A DNA stretch of 51,172 nucleotides from HGM04593 sp045592125 (GCA_045592125.1 JAZNUE010000007.1:1-51172), one strand, 5' to 3'. Shown: positions 41,385 through 49,556, numbered from the stretch's first letter. Numbers and translations: made by a program. The notes: generated by a model from the sequence alone, not told the origin.

Positions 41385-42872
41385 TTACCTGAAGAACTTG
41401 CCAATAAGCGGAATGTTCTTGAGCGGGAGGTCTTTCTTTATGAAGTATGCAACGAAGATTACAAGCAGCACGGTGTTGCATGCCATTCTTGCTATGTTGT
41501 TCTCTACAGGGTTTACGGCAGAGAGCGCGTACAGGATGGCGAACAGTGCCGTGTATGTGAAAATGCTCTTGAGGTCATAGTCTATTGCATTGCGCTTCTG
41601 TCCCACAATATATGAGAGTGTCATTGCAGTGAAGTATCCTGCGAACGAGGCCCATGCGCATGCCATGTAGCCGTAGCGTGGGACGAATATTATGTTCACG
41701 GCAAACAGCACGGCGCAACCAAGGAAAGAGAATATTGCGCCCCAGTATGTCTCGTCGTTGAGCTTGTACCAGAACGAGAGGTTGAAGTATATTCCCATGA
41801 ATATCTCGGCAGCCATGACAATGGGCACCACTCTGAGGCCTTCCCAGTAGGCCGGGCTAATTATGTATTTGAGTATATCCATGTAGAACATTACGGCAAG
41901 GAATGCCAGCATTGCTATAACAATGAAGTATTTCATTGCTTTTGCATAGAGTACCTTGCTGTCCTTCTCTTTGCTGTTGCCGAACACAAACGGTTCATAA
42001 GCGTAGCGGAAGGCCTGCATGAGCATTGCCATTACGGCAGCGACCTTTACCGAGGCCCCATATACACTCAGGCCGACACGGCCCTGCTGCCCTGGCACCA
42101 GCCATGTGTAGATAATCTTGTCAGCATTAAGGTTCAGTATTCCGGCTATTCCCAGCAGGAGCAGCGGCCATGAGTAGCCCAGCATGCTCTTTAGCAGCGC
42201 CTTGTCTGCCGTAAAGCGGAACATCCTGAGTTCCGGTATAAAGAAGAAAGTTATTGACGATGTGCACAGCAGGTTTATGAAGAATACGTAGAATGCCTGG
42301 TTGTGCGGGTTGTAGAAGCGCGCGAATGTGCCAGGGTCCTTTGCCGCAAGCCATGGCAATGCGACGAAAGCGAAAAGGTTCATTGTAATGTTCATGCCAA
42401 TGAACAGCAGCTTGAGGGCAGCGAACTTGATAGGGCGCTTCTGGTACCTGAGTAGTCCGAAGGGTATTGCCTGCAGCGCGTCGAGCGCAACAACAACGGC
42501 CATCATCCCAATGAATTCGGGGTTTGCTGCGTATCCTAGCGCCTCCGAAATGCCTGGCAGGAACATGAACACTGCAAGCAGGAACAGGCCGCACAAAGCG
42601 CCAATCACCTGCATTGACATTGAGAAGACTTTCTTTACATCGGCATTCTCCTTGCTTGCAAAGCGGAAGAATGTTGTCTCGAAACCGAATGTAAGCAGCA
42701 CCAGCAGTATTGCTGTCCAGGCATATATGTTGGTTACAACGCCATAGTTCCCGCTCTCCACACTCATCTTTGCGGTGTAGAGGGGTACCAGCAGGTAGTT
42801 AAGGAACCTGCCAATAATGCTGCTCATGCCATATATAGCAGTGTCTTTTACTAAGGATTGTAGTTTGCCCAT
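41385..42872 (-). CDS. Polysaccharide flippase, Wzx/MATE-like
   Basis: A 495-residue membrane protein with about 12-14 helices. The N-terminus MGKLQSLVKDTAIYGMSSIIGRFLNYLLVPLYTAKMSVESGNYGVVTNIYAW is typical of Bacteroidota oligosaccharide-lipid flippases. A long chain of hydrophobic segments (for example IIGRFLNYLLVPLYT, YSWPLLLLGIAGILNLNADKIIYTWLVPG) follows, ending in a basic tail (KKDLPLKNIPLIGKFFR). It should move lipid-linked glycans across the inner membrane. I chose ATG 42872; an in-frame ATG at 42893 adds seven residues. No glycan gene cluster surrounds it; ruvB lies upstream on the same strand after a repeat-containing gap. Confidence 0.85.
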   Translation of the reverse strand: MGKLQSLVKDTAIYGMSSIIGRFLNYLLVPLYTAKMSVESGNYGVVTNIYAWTAILLVLLTFGFETTFFRFASKENADVKKVFSMSMQVIGALCGLFLLAVFMFLPGISEALGYAANPEFIGMMAVVVALDALQAIPFGLLRYQKRPIKFAALKLLFIGMNITMNLFAFVALPWLAAKDPGTFARFYNPHNQAFYVFFINLLCTSSITFFFIPELRMFRFTADKALLKSMLGYSWPLLLLGIAGILNLNADKIIYTWLVPGQQGRVGLSVYGASVKVAAVMAMLMQAFRYAYEPFVFGNSKEKDSKVLYAKAMKYFIVIAMLAFLAVMFYMDILKYIISPAYWEGLRVVPIVMAAEIFMGIYFNLSFWYKLNDETYWGAIFSFLGCAVLFAVNIIFVPRYGYMACAWASFAGYFTAMTLSYIVGQKRNAIDYDLKSIFTYTALFAILYALSAVNPVENNIARMACNTVLLVIFVAYFIKKDLPLKNIPLIGKFFR

Positions 42873-42929
42873 AGGTTTATATTTTGCAATCATTGGAAAT
42901 TAATAGAAAGCAGACAGCTGCGTTATACA

Positions 42930-43060
42930 AAACTCTAAAAATCCTCATTTACGTTAAGTAAATTAACCCACTAAGTGGCTTTTCCTCCTCGTAGCTCGGC
43001 ATAGAATGCGAGCACTCTCTGCTCTCGCGTTACAGCGTCGGTTGCGGTTTTTTAGAGTTT
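42930..43060. repeat. Inverted-repeat bounded element between the flippase gene and ruvB
   Basis: AAACTCTAAAAA near 42930-42941 is the reverse complement of TTTTTAGAGTTT at 43049-43060. In between, the hairpin GCTCGGCAT-AGA-ATGCGAGC and the imperfect GAGCACTCTCTGCTC lie in G+C-richer DNA than the flanks. The element is about 130 bp and has no coding frame. It looks like a small MITE-like unit; no second copy was seen here. Confidence 0.45.
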
Positions 43061-43132
43061 CGCAAGCCTTGTATTTTATCCTTTTATTAATTCCCGGTTT
43101 TGTTAACGATTTACAAATCTATACTTTTCCGT

Positions 43133-44152
43133 TTAAAAAAGTGTTCCCTGTCCGCCGTCGCCAAAGCGGTTGCGGCCAAGGTGCTTGTATGCAAGGTCGG
43201 TGACTTCGCGTCCGCGGGGCGTGCGCTTTATGAAACCTTCCTTAATGAGATAGGGCTCGTACACCTCCTCTATGGTTCCTGTGTCCTCGCTCAATGCTGT
43301 TGCAATGGTGCCAATTCCCACAGGACCACCATTGAACTTGTCAATTATTGTGCAAAGTATCTTGTTGTCAATCTCGTCAAGCCCGTACTTGTCTATGTTC
43401 AGCGCCTCAAGGGCCATCTTGGCAATGGAGCTGGTTATGTGCCCGTCGCCCATTACCTGTGCAAAGTCGCGTACACGGCGCAGCAGGGCATTTGCAATAC
43501 GTGGCGTGCCGCGGCTGCGGCGTGCAATCTCGTATGTGGCCTCATCGTCAAAGGTGACACCGAGTATATGTGCCGAGCGGCTTATGATTCCCGCCAGTGT
43601 CTTGCTGTCGTAGTACTCAAGGTGCATGTTTATGCCGAACCTGGCGCGCAGCGGTGCAGTGAGCAGGCCACTGCGTGTTGTGGCGCCAATGAGCGTGAAC
43701 GGGCTCAGGTCTATCTGTATTGAGCGGGCCGACGGTCCCTTGTCAATGAGGATGTCAATGCGGTAGTCCTCCATTGCCGAATAGAGGTACTCCTCGACAA
43801 TGGGGGAGAGGCGGTGAATCTCGTCAATGAAGAGGACGTCGTTGGGCTCAAGCGATGTGAGTATGCCGGCCAGGTCCCCTGGCTTGTCGAGCACGGGTCC
43901 CGACGTTACCTTGAAACCTACTCCAAGCTCGTTGGCAATTATGTTGCTCAGCGTTGTCTTTCCCAGTCCTGGGGGGCCGTGCAGCAGCACATGGTCGAGC
44001 GACTCGCCACGCATCTTTGCGGCCTGTACAAAAATCTTGAGGTTGCTCACAATTTTCTCCTGCCCGTTGAAGTCGGGGAAGGAGAGGGGGCGCAAGGCAT
44101 TCTCAAACTCCTTGTCGCTGTTCTTTCCGCGTATGTTGAAATCTCCGTTCAT
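43133..44152 (-). CDS. ruvB: Holliday junction branch migration helicase RuvB
   Basis: RuvB (339 residues) is the AAA+ motor that drives RuvA-bound Holliday junctions. Walker A is LLHGPPGLGKTTLS, Walker B is DVLFIDEIHRL, and sensor/arginine-finger sequence is TLIGATTRSGLLTAPLRARFG. The C-terminal winged helix (GGPVGIGTIATALSEDTGTIEEVYEPYLIKEGFIKRTPRGREVT) is intact. I chose ATG 44152 because the family sequence begins there (MNGDFNIRGKNSDKEFENALRP) and because a perfect -7 box ends four bases upstream. A longer reading to 44215 runs across that promoter and is rejected. Confidence 0.97.
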   Translation of the reverse strand: MNGDFNIRGKNSDKEFENALRPLSFPDFNGQEKIVSNLKIFVQAAKMRGESLDHVLLHGPPGLGKTTLSNIIANELGVGFKVTSGPVLDKPGDLAGILTSLEPNDVLFIDEIHRLSPIVEEYLYSAMEDYRIDILIDKGPSARSIQIDLSPFTLIGATTRSGLLTAPLRARFGINMHLEYYDSKTLAGIISRSAHILGVTFDDEATYEIARRSRGTPRIANALLRRVRDFAQVMGDGHITSSIAKMALEALNIDKYGLDEIDNKILCTIIDKFNGGPVGIGTIATALSEDTGTIEEVYEPYLIKEGFIKRTPRGREVTDLAYKHLGRNRFGDGGQGTLF

Positions 44153-44156
44153 ATTG

Positions 44157-44164
44157 CAAAAATA
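44157..44164 (-). promoter_or_regulatory. -7 element of ruvB
   Basis: TATTTTTG on the minus strand, ending four bases before the ruvB ATG. Transcription would begin at or within a few bases of the start codon, giving a leaderless or nearly leaderless mRNA. Confidence 0.5.
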
Positions 44165-44219
44165 GTATACAGGGGGCTTTTTTGAAAATTTGCAGCCTGT
44201 TTTTTTGGCACTCATGAGG

Positions 44220-44318
44220 CTATAGAATCCACCTTATTGCTATTGCTGCGGCAACGCATGCAATAAAGAGTATCACTCCCCGCCGCTGGCTCCTGGTAAA
44301 GTAGAAATAGTCTTTCAT
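44220..44318 (-). pseudogene. Truncated N-terminus of a ComEA-like helix-hairpin-helix protein
   Basis: A 32-codon reading frame encodes MKDYFYFTRSQRRG followed by the helix VILFIACVAAAIAIRWIL and a stop. In Bacteroidota the phrase FYFTRSxRRG plus one membrane helix is the usual beginning of membrane-anchored ComEA-type DNA-binding proteins, whose helix-hairpin-helix domains should follow. Here they are missing: the frame ends and ruvB begins soon after. It could be a decayed gene or a small membrane peptide in its own right. Recognition is from memory of the family. Confidence 0.5.
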
Positions 44319-44383
44319 CTTGTGTAAAAAAGTTTATCTATGCAAAACAATGTAAATGTGAAACAAAACTGCCGTTTTATCGT

Positions 44384-44391
44384 TATCTTTG
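44384..44391 (+). promoter_or_regulatory. -7 element of the VanZ-like gene
   Basis: TATCTTTG, a perfect match, 30 bases before ATG 44422. It rules out an upstream in-frame ATG at 44389, which lies inside it. Confidence 0.55.
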
Positions 44392-44421
44392 CACGCAAAG
44401 ATATATCACAATCGACTTGTA

Positions 44422-44856
44422 ATGAAGAGTTTTCTAAAAAGATTCCTGAACTATCCCGTCTCGCTGCTGCTGTTGTGCGCTATTGTCTTCCTCAGCCTCT
44501 TCAGGCCGTCGGACAATGCCTCCTTTAAAATGCTTGCCGGCATGGACAAGGCTGCGCACTTTCTTATGTATGCAGGGCTGGGCGGGGTCATGTGGCTTGA
44601 GCACTACCTTTCGCACAAGAGAATCAGATACATGCACATGCTTGTAATGTCGTTCTTTATACCGGTGCTGTTCAGCGGCGTAATGGAACTGCTGCAGTCA
44701 AGGTTTACAACACACCGTTCGGGCGATTTCTATGATTTTCTCTTTAATGTAGCTGGAGCGGCCTTTGCCAACGTGGCATGTTTCTATGCATTAAGGCCGG
44801 TACTCGACAGGAGGCTTAAAAGGAACAGCAAGAAAGATACTATTGCCACATCCTGA
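44422..44856 (+). CDS. VanZ-like family membrane protein
   Basis: A 144-residue protein with four membrane segments: VSLLLLCAIVFLSLF, ADKAAHFLMYAGLGGVMWLE (as MDKAAHFLMYAGLGGVMWL), MLVMSFFIPVLFSGVMELLQ and FNVAGAAFANVACFYAL. The DKxxHFxxY and GxxxELxQ...SGDFYDFLFNVAGA motifs are those of the VanZ superfamily, which in Enterococcus gives low teicoplanin resistance but in most bacteria has no known role. It ends by overlapping the convergent CYTH gene by 17 bases. Confidence 0.88.
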   Translation: MKSFLKRFLNYPVSLLLLCAIVFLSLFRPSDNASFKMLAGMDKAAHFLMYAGLGGVMWLEHYLSHKRIRYMHMLVMSFFIPVLFSGVMELLQSRFTTHRSGDFYDFLFNVAGAAFANVACFYALRPVLDRRLKRNSKKDTIATS

Positions 44857-45313
44857 ACGGGAACCTTGTGAGGCTTGAGTTGTAGTAGCGCTTGTCGCCC
44901 GTTACCTCCTTGCCCAGGAACGGCGGGAGCTCGAACTCCTCGCTGGCGCTTCCCAGCTCAACCTCGGCAACAACAAGGCCTTCGTTGTCGCCATGGAACT
45001 CGTCTACCTCGAATGTGTGCCTGCCGCACTCTACAAGATGGCGTGTCTTGTCAATAATGCCGCCGTGGCACAGTCTCAACAGTTCCCATGCCTCGCTGGC
45101 AGGAATCTCCTTCTCCCATTCGTAACGGCTGAGCCCGCCGTCAAGCGAAGGTCCCTTGATGGTTATGTATCCCTTCTCGCCACGTACTCTCACGCGTGCC
45201 GAATTGCCGCCCTCGCGGCACAGGTAGCCCTGTGCAATGCGGTCGCTGCGGAACGCCATTGCCTTGTAGCAGTCATTGGCTACAAGGAATTTCCTCTCTA
45301 TCTCAAGTGCCAT
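44840..45313 (-). CDS. CYTH domain phosphohydrolase
   Basis: A 157-residue triphosphate tunnel enzyme. The start MALEIERKFLV is the ExExK motif that coordinates metal at the tunnel mouth. Basic and acidic strands alternate as expected: YLCREGGNSARVRVRGEKGYITIKGPS, YEWEKEIP, KTRHLVECGRHTFEVDEFHGDNEGLVVAEVELGS. Family members hydrolyse inorganic triphosphate, thiamine triphosphate or make cAMP; this short bacterial type is most often a tripolyphosphatase. Substrate is not certain. It starts five bases after the prfB stop codon, in one operon, and overlaps the VanZ-like gene tail to tail. Confidence 0.92.
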   Translation of the reverse strand: MALEIERKFLVANDCYKAMAFRSDRIAQGYLCREGGNSARVRVRGEKGYITIKGPSLDGGLSRYEWEKEIPASEAWELLRLCHGGIIDKTRHLVECGRHTFEVDEFHGDNEGLVVAEVELGSASEEFELPPFLGKEVTGDKRYYNSSLTRFPFRMWQ

Positions 45314-45318
45314 AAGGT

Positions 45319-46434
45319 TTACTTTGCGTCCTCGGAGAACTCCATGAGGAATGCCTTTATGAACCCGTCAATCTTTCCGTCCATAACGCCGCCAACGTCC
45401 GATGTCTGGTAGTTAGTACGGTGGTCCTTTACGCGGCGGTCATCGAATACGTAGCTGCGTATCTGCGAACCCCATTCAATCTTCTTCTTTCCGGCCTCAA
45501 CCTTCGCCTGTTCCTCCATGCGGTGCTGCATTTCCTTATTGTAGAGGATTGAGCGCAGCTGGCGCATGGCGTTCTCCTTGTTCTTGGGCTGGTCGCGGGT
45601 CTCGGTGTTCTCAATGAGAATCTCCTCTTCGGCGCCAGTGTAAGGGTCCTTGTACTGGTAGCGCAGGCGCACACCCGACTCCACCTTATTCACGTTCTGT
45701 CCGCCGGCACCGCCGCTTCGGAAAGTATCCCAAGAGATGCGTGCTGGCTCAACTACCACCTCAATACTGTCATCGACAAGCGGGGTAACGAACACCGAGC
45801 TGAACGATGTCATTCGCTTGCCCTGCGCATTATAGGGGCTCACGCGCACAAGGCGGTGGACACCATTCTCGCCCTTGAGATAGCCGTATGCGTATGGTCC
45901 CTTGAGTTCCAGCGTAACAGTCTTTATGCCGGCATCCTCGGCCTCCTGAAGGTTGGCAACAGTCATCTTGTAGCCGTTGGCCTCGGCCCAGCGCATGTAC
46001 ATGCGCATGAGCATGCTTGCCCAGTCCTGTGCCTCGGTGCCGCCGGCACCGGAATTTATCTTGAGCACACAGTCCATGTCATCGGCCTCGCCGCGCAGCA
46101 TGTTCTTGAGCTCAAGCTCCTCAACGGCAGCGAGTGCGCGGGCATAGGCATCGTCAACCTCATGCTCCTCAACCATCTCCTCGCGGTAGAGCTCCATTGC
46201 CATCTCGGCCTCCTCGGTGCGGTTCTTAACCTCCTTGTAGCCGTCAATCCATGCCTGCAGCGCCTTTACCTTCTTCATCTGCGCCTCGGCCTCCTTGGCA
46301 TTGTCCCAGAATCCGGGCGCCTGCGTGCGAAGCTGCTCCTCCTCAACCTGTATAATCTTCTCGTCAATGGCCAGGTACTGCTTGAGCGCCTCGGTGCGCT
46401 CCTTTATATCTTTCAGTTGGTCGGCTGTAATCAT
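45319..46434 (-). CDS. prfB: Peptide chain release factor 2
   Basis: RF2 (371 residues) releases peptides at UGA and UAA. The catalytic GGQ is in RSGGAGGQNVNKVESGVRL. The codon-reading tripeptide position reads SPY (VRVSPYNAQGKRMTSFSS) instead of the usual SPF. The N-terminal domain is continuous: codons for ALKQYLAIDEK run through the place where most prfB genes have an in-frame UGA and a frameshift, so this autoregulation is absent here. I chose ATG 46434; the upstream codon at 46473 is TTG. A TATCTTCG -7 box lies at 46463-46470. It forms an operon with the CYTH gene. Confidence 0.95.
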   Translation of the reverse strand: MITADQLKDIKERTEALKQYLAIDEKIIQVEEEQLRTQAPGFWDNAKEAEAQMKKVKALQAWIDGYKEVKNRTEEAEMAMELYREEMVEEHEVDDAYARALAAVEELELKNMLRGEADDMDCVLKINSGAGGTEAQDWASMLMRMYMRWAEANGYKMTVANLQEAEDAGIKTVTLELKGPYAYGYLKGENGVHRLVRVSPYNAQGKRMTSFSSVFVTPLVDDSIEVVVEPARISWDTFRSGGAGGQNVNKVESGVRLRYQYKDPYTGAEEEILIENTETRDQPKNKENAMRQLRSILYNKEMQHRMEEQAKVEAGKKKIEWGSQIRSYVFDDRRVKDHRTNYQTSDVGGVMDGKIDGFIKAFLMEFSEDAK

Positions 46435-46462
46435 CTGATGTATATCTTTTTGAAATTCTGCG

Positions 46463-46470
46463 CGAAGATA
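46463..46470 (-). promoter_or_regulatory. Probable -7 element of prfB
   Basis: TATCTTCG on the minus strand, 28 bases before the chosen ATG; one base from the consensus and identical to the recR and spmAB elements. Confidence 0.45.
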
Positions 46471-46565
46471 CAACTATATTCAAAAATAAGCAAGTATATG
46501 CGCGCGCAAAGGTTCCTTCTGTCTGCTCCAGCTGTCCATTTGTTGATAAATAATTCCTTTCTATT

Positions 46566-46597
46566 CTTGAAAGTGCTCCATTCCTGTTGTACCTTTG
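46566..46597 (+). promoter_or_regulatory. Promoter of the M20 hydrolase gene
   Basis: CTTG (46566-46569), 20 bases, TACCTTTG (46590-46597). The start would be near 46602, 17 bases before the ATG. Confidence 0.7.
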
Positions 46598-46618
46598 CGG
46601 CCGGAAAACTGATATTGT

Positions 46619-47692
46619 ATGAATATAACCGAGTCGAATGTAAACCAGGCTGTTGAGCTGCTGAAAGTATTGATAAACACACCGTCCTTGAGCCGTGAGG
46701 AGAGCGATGCCACTGACAGGCTGCAGAACTTCATTGAGAGGGGTGCGCCTGTGCGCTTTGAAATGCACCGCCACCTCAATAACCTGTGGTGCATTGCGCC
46801 TGGGTTCGACGCGTCGCGCCCCACATTGCTGCTTGACGCGCACATTGACACGGTAAAGCCTGTAAACGGCTGGAGCAAGCACCCTTTTACGCCAATTGTA
46901 GAGGGCGACAGGATATACGGCCTTGGCAGCAACGACGACGGTGCCTCGCTGGTTACCATGCTGCAGGTGTTCTACAGGCTATGCGAGAGCAAGCAGGCCT
47001 ATAATACCATTTTCCTAGTATCGGCCGAGGAGGAGGTGTCGGGCAAGAACGGCATTGAAGCGGTTATCCCGCTGCTGCCCTCTGTTAACTGCGCCATAAT
47101 AGGCGAGCCCACAGGAATGAACCCTGCTGTTGCCGAGAAAGGCCTTATGGTGCTCGACTGTGCAGCCAAGGGGATGTCGGGCCATGCTGCGCGCAACGAG
47201 GGCGTGAATGCAATGTACAAGGCAATTGACGACATCAATTGGTTCCGCACATATAAATTCCCCAAGTCATCGGAACTTTTCGGCGATGTAAAGATGACTG
47301 TGACACAGATAAATGCCGGTACACAGCATAATGTTATCCCTGACAGCTGCAGCTTTGTTGTAGATATACGCAGCAACGAATGCTATTCGAACAGCGAGCT
47401 CCTCGATATAATAAGGCAGAACGTGAGCAGCGAGGTAAAGGCGCGCTCAACACGCCTCAACTCATCGTCAATTTCCACTGAGCACCCTCTTGTGAAGCGT
47501 GCCGTTGAGCTCGGCCGCAATCCTTACGGCTCGCCCACGCTCTCCAACCAGGCACTGCTCAGCATTCCCACAGTGAAGATGGGCCCTGGCGACACGGCCC
47601 GCTCGCACACTGCCAACGAGTATGTTCTTATAAGCGAGATACGCGAAGGCATGGAACTCTTCTGCCGGATGCTCGACGGGCTGAAAATATGA
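46619..47692 (+). CDS. M20 family metallohydrolase (ArgE/DapE-like deacetylase)
   Basis: A 357-residue di-zinc deacylase, in Bacteroidota usually an N-acetyl- or N-succinyl-ornithine deacylase of arginine synthesis. Zinc ligands are visible in order: LLLDAHIDTVKP, YGLGSNDDGASLVTM, the catalytic glutamates in FLVSAEEEVSGKNG, GEPTGMNPAVAEKG, and the late MGPGDTARSHTANEY histidine. The dimerisation domain (DCAAKGMSGHAARN ... TVTQINAGTQHNVIPDSCSFVVDIR) is intact. It is a single gene with a good promoter. No other arginine gene is in the window, so substrate is inferred. Confidence 0.9.
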   Translation: MNITESNVNQAVELLKVLINTPSLSREESDATDRLQNFIERGAPVRFEMHRHLNNLWCIAPGFDASRPTLLLDAHIDTVKPVNGWSKHPFTPIVEGDRIYGLGSNDDGASLVTMLQVFYRLCESKQAYNTIFLVSAEEEVSGKNGIEAVIPLLPSVNCAIIGEPTGMNPAVAEKGLMVLDCAAKGMSGHAARNEGVNAMYKAIDDINWFRTYKFPKSSELFGDVKMTVTQINAGTQHNVIPDSCSFVVDIRSNECYSNSELLDIIRQNVSSEVKARSTRLNSSSISTEHPLVKRAVELGRNPYGSPTLSNQALLSIPTVKMGPGDTARSHTANEYVLISEIREGMELFCRMLDGLKI

Positions 47693-47724
47693 ATGTCCTG
47701 TTGTAAATTTCCGGAATCCGCTTT

Positions 47725-48147
47725 TTAGTCACTTACATGTCTCATTGCCAGCGCCTTGTTCTCACAGGCCTCCATTATCTCACGCTCGCCTTCGCCCTTG
47801 TCATTTATTCCGCACAGGTGAAGTATGCCGTGAATTATTACGCGGTGCAGTTCCTGCTCGTATGTGGCGCCCACCATCTCGCTGTTGCTGCGTACCGTGT
47901 CAAGTGAAATAAAGAGGTCGCCGCTAATGGTGTCGCCTTCGCAGTAGTCGAATGTTATTATGTCGGTGTAGTAATCGTGCTGCAGGTACTCGCGGTTAAC
48001 CTCAAGAATCTTCTCGTCGTTGCAGAATATGTAGGCGATGTCGCCCACCTTCTTGCCGTATGCGGCAGCAACAGCCTTTATCCATGCTGTTGTCCCACGT
48101 CTCTTTATTGCGGGCATCCTTACACCCTCGGTCTGGTATGTTATCAT
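47725..48147 (-). CDS. ybeY: Endoribonuclease YbeY
   Basis: YbeY (140 residues) is a metal-dependent RNase in 16S rRNA maturation and ribosome quality control. The active site reads HRVIIHGILHLCGINDKGEGE: two histidines are kept, and the usual third ligand of HGxLHLxGYDH is Asp in this alignment, a variant I recall from other Bacteroidota. The strand YIFCNDEKILEVNREYLQHDYYTDIITFDY fits the family. I chose ATG 48147, where family sequence (MITYQTEGVRMP) begins; ATG 48168 is an alternative. Upstream coding-like sequence to 48381 overlaps the SpmA/SpmB gene and is rejected. It lies 71 bases after that gene on the same strand. Confidence 0.93.
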   Translation of the reverse strand: MITYQTEGVRMPAIKRRGTTAWIKAVAAAYGKKVGDIAYIFCNDEKILEVNREYLQHDYYTDIITFDYCEGDTISGDLFISLDTVRSNSEMVGATYEQELHRVIIHGILHLCGINDKGEGEREIMEACENKALAMRHVSD

Positions 48148-48218
48148 AGAATCAGTGTTATTTGTCATTCGACAGAGCGTACGGCCGATATGACATCTGT
48201 TACAAATTAAAAAACTTC

Positions 48219-49451
48219 TTATCCGAAGAAAATATATGCCAGTAAAATGGCAGCAATTATTCCGGTCAGGTCGGCAAGCAGCCCGCAAGTGACGGCGTGG
48301 CGTGTCTTGCGTATTCCCACACTGCCGAAGTATACGGCCAGTATGTAGAATGTGGTGTCTGTCGCTCCCTGGAACAGGCATGCCAGGCGCCCTGCGAACG
48401 AGTCGGCACCATAGGTGTTCATGGCGTCAATCATCATGCCGCGCGCCCCGCTGCCGCTCAGCGGCTTCATTATAGCCGTTGGTAGTGCACCCACGAAATC
48501 ATCGCCCAGTCCCACGGCATTGGCGCACCATGCCACGCCGTCCATAATCACGTCCATGCCGCCCGAAGCGCGGAATACCCCAATGGCAACAAGTATTGCA
48601 ATGAGGTAGGGTATTATGCGCACAGCGGTGCCGAACCCTTCCTTTGCGCCCTCAATGAAAGCGTCATATACGTTAATCTTTGCCCTCATTCCGGCAACGA
48701 TGAATAATATTATAACCGAAAAGAGGATTATGTTTGCAAGCGAGGTAGATACAGTCTCAATATGCACCTGCGACAGCTGCATCATGCCCCATGTGCCACC
48801 GGCAATGAGCGCGCATATTCCAAAGAGAAAGAGCAACATTGTGCGGTTGAACAGGTTTATGCGCTGGTATATGCTTGTGACAATGAGGCCAACAACCGTC
48901 GATACCGTTGTGGCAAGCAGAATGGGTATGAACACGTCAGTGGGGTTTGCTGCATCCATCTCGGCGCGGTAGAGCAGCACGGTTATGGGAATGAGTGTAA
49001 GACCCGAAGTGTTCAGTACCAGGAACATAATCATTGGGTTGCTTGCGGTGTCCTTCTTGGGGTTTATTTCCTGTAGTTCCTGCATAGCCTTAAGTCCCAT
49101 TGGAGTAGCGGCGTTGTCGAGCCCCAGCATGTTTGCCGAAAAGTTCATGAACATTGTTCCCATGGCCGGGTGTCCTTTGGGAATGTCGGGGAATATCTTG
49201 CACAGGATAGGGCTAAGCAGCCTGGCAAGCGCCGCCACAAGGCCGCCTTTTTCGCCAATTTTCATTATGCCCATCCATAGCGAGAGTACTCCCGTGAGCC
49301 CCAATGATATCTCGAACGCATTCTTTGCCTGTGCAAACGTAGAGTCCATTATTGCAGGGAACACTGTAGTGTCGCCCAGGAAGATGAGTTTCCCCAATGC
49401 TATAATAAATGCAAGGAGAAAGAATGCTATCCAAATATAGTTAAGTACCAT
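48219..49451 (-). CDS. SpmA/SpmB fused nucleoside-recognition membrane protein
   Basis: A 410-residue membrane protein joining the two halves that in Bacillus are SpmA and SpmB. The N-terminal part has the gate domain (FEISLGLTGVLSLWMGIMKIGEKGGLVAALARLLSPILCKIFPDIPKGHPAMGTMFMNFSANMLGLDNAATPMGLKAMQEL). The C-terminal part repeats it (FIEGAKEGFGTAVRIIPYLIAILVAIGVFRASGG ... LMKPLSGSGARGMMIDAMNTYGADSFAGRLACLFQGATDTTFYILAVYFG). The organism group does not sporulate, so the sporulation name is only historical; a transport role is likely. It precedes ybeY. Confidence 0.92.
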   Translation of the reverse strand: MVLNYIWIAFFLLAFIIALGKLIFLGDTTVFPAIMDSTFAQAKNAFEISLGLTGVLSLWMGIMKIGEKGGLVAALARLLSPILCKIFPDIPKGHPAMGTMFMNFSANMLGLDNAATPMGLKAMQELQEINPKKDTASNPMIMFLVLNTSGLTLIPITVLLYRAEMDAANPTDVFIPILLATTVSTVVGLIVTSIYQRINLFNRTMLLFLFGICALIAGGTWGMMQLSQVHIETVSTSLANIILFSVIILFIVAGMRAKINVYDAFIEGAKEGFGTAVRIIPYLIAILVAIGVFRASGGMDVIMDGVAWCANAVGLGDDFVGALPTAIMKPLSGSGARGMMIDAMNTYGADSFAGRLACLFQGATDTTFYILAVYFGSVGIRKTRHAVTCGLLADLTGIIAAILLAYIFFG

Positions 49452-49501
49452 AGAATCCTCTTTTTAAGACATTTATAGAGCGGCCGTAGCCAACCACGAT
49501 G

Positions 49502-49509
49502 CGAAGATA
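49502..49509 (-). promoter_or_regulatory. Probable -7 element of spmAB-ybeY
   Basis: TATCTTCG on the minus strand, about 50 bases before the ATG; same variant as recR and prfB. Confidence 0.4.
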
Positions 49510-49556
49510 GTGAAAAAGTATGGTAAAACAACAACCTTAAGCAGTCGCGGTAAGCA

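Noticed and set aside
48148..48381. 78-residue N-terminal extension of YbeY
   Set aside because: It overlaps the end of the SpmA/SpmB gene and is not family-like; YbeY homologues begin near MITYQTEG.
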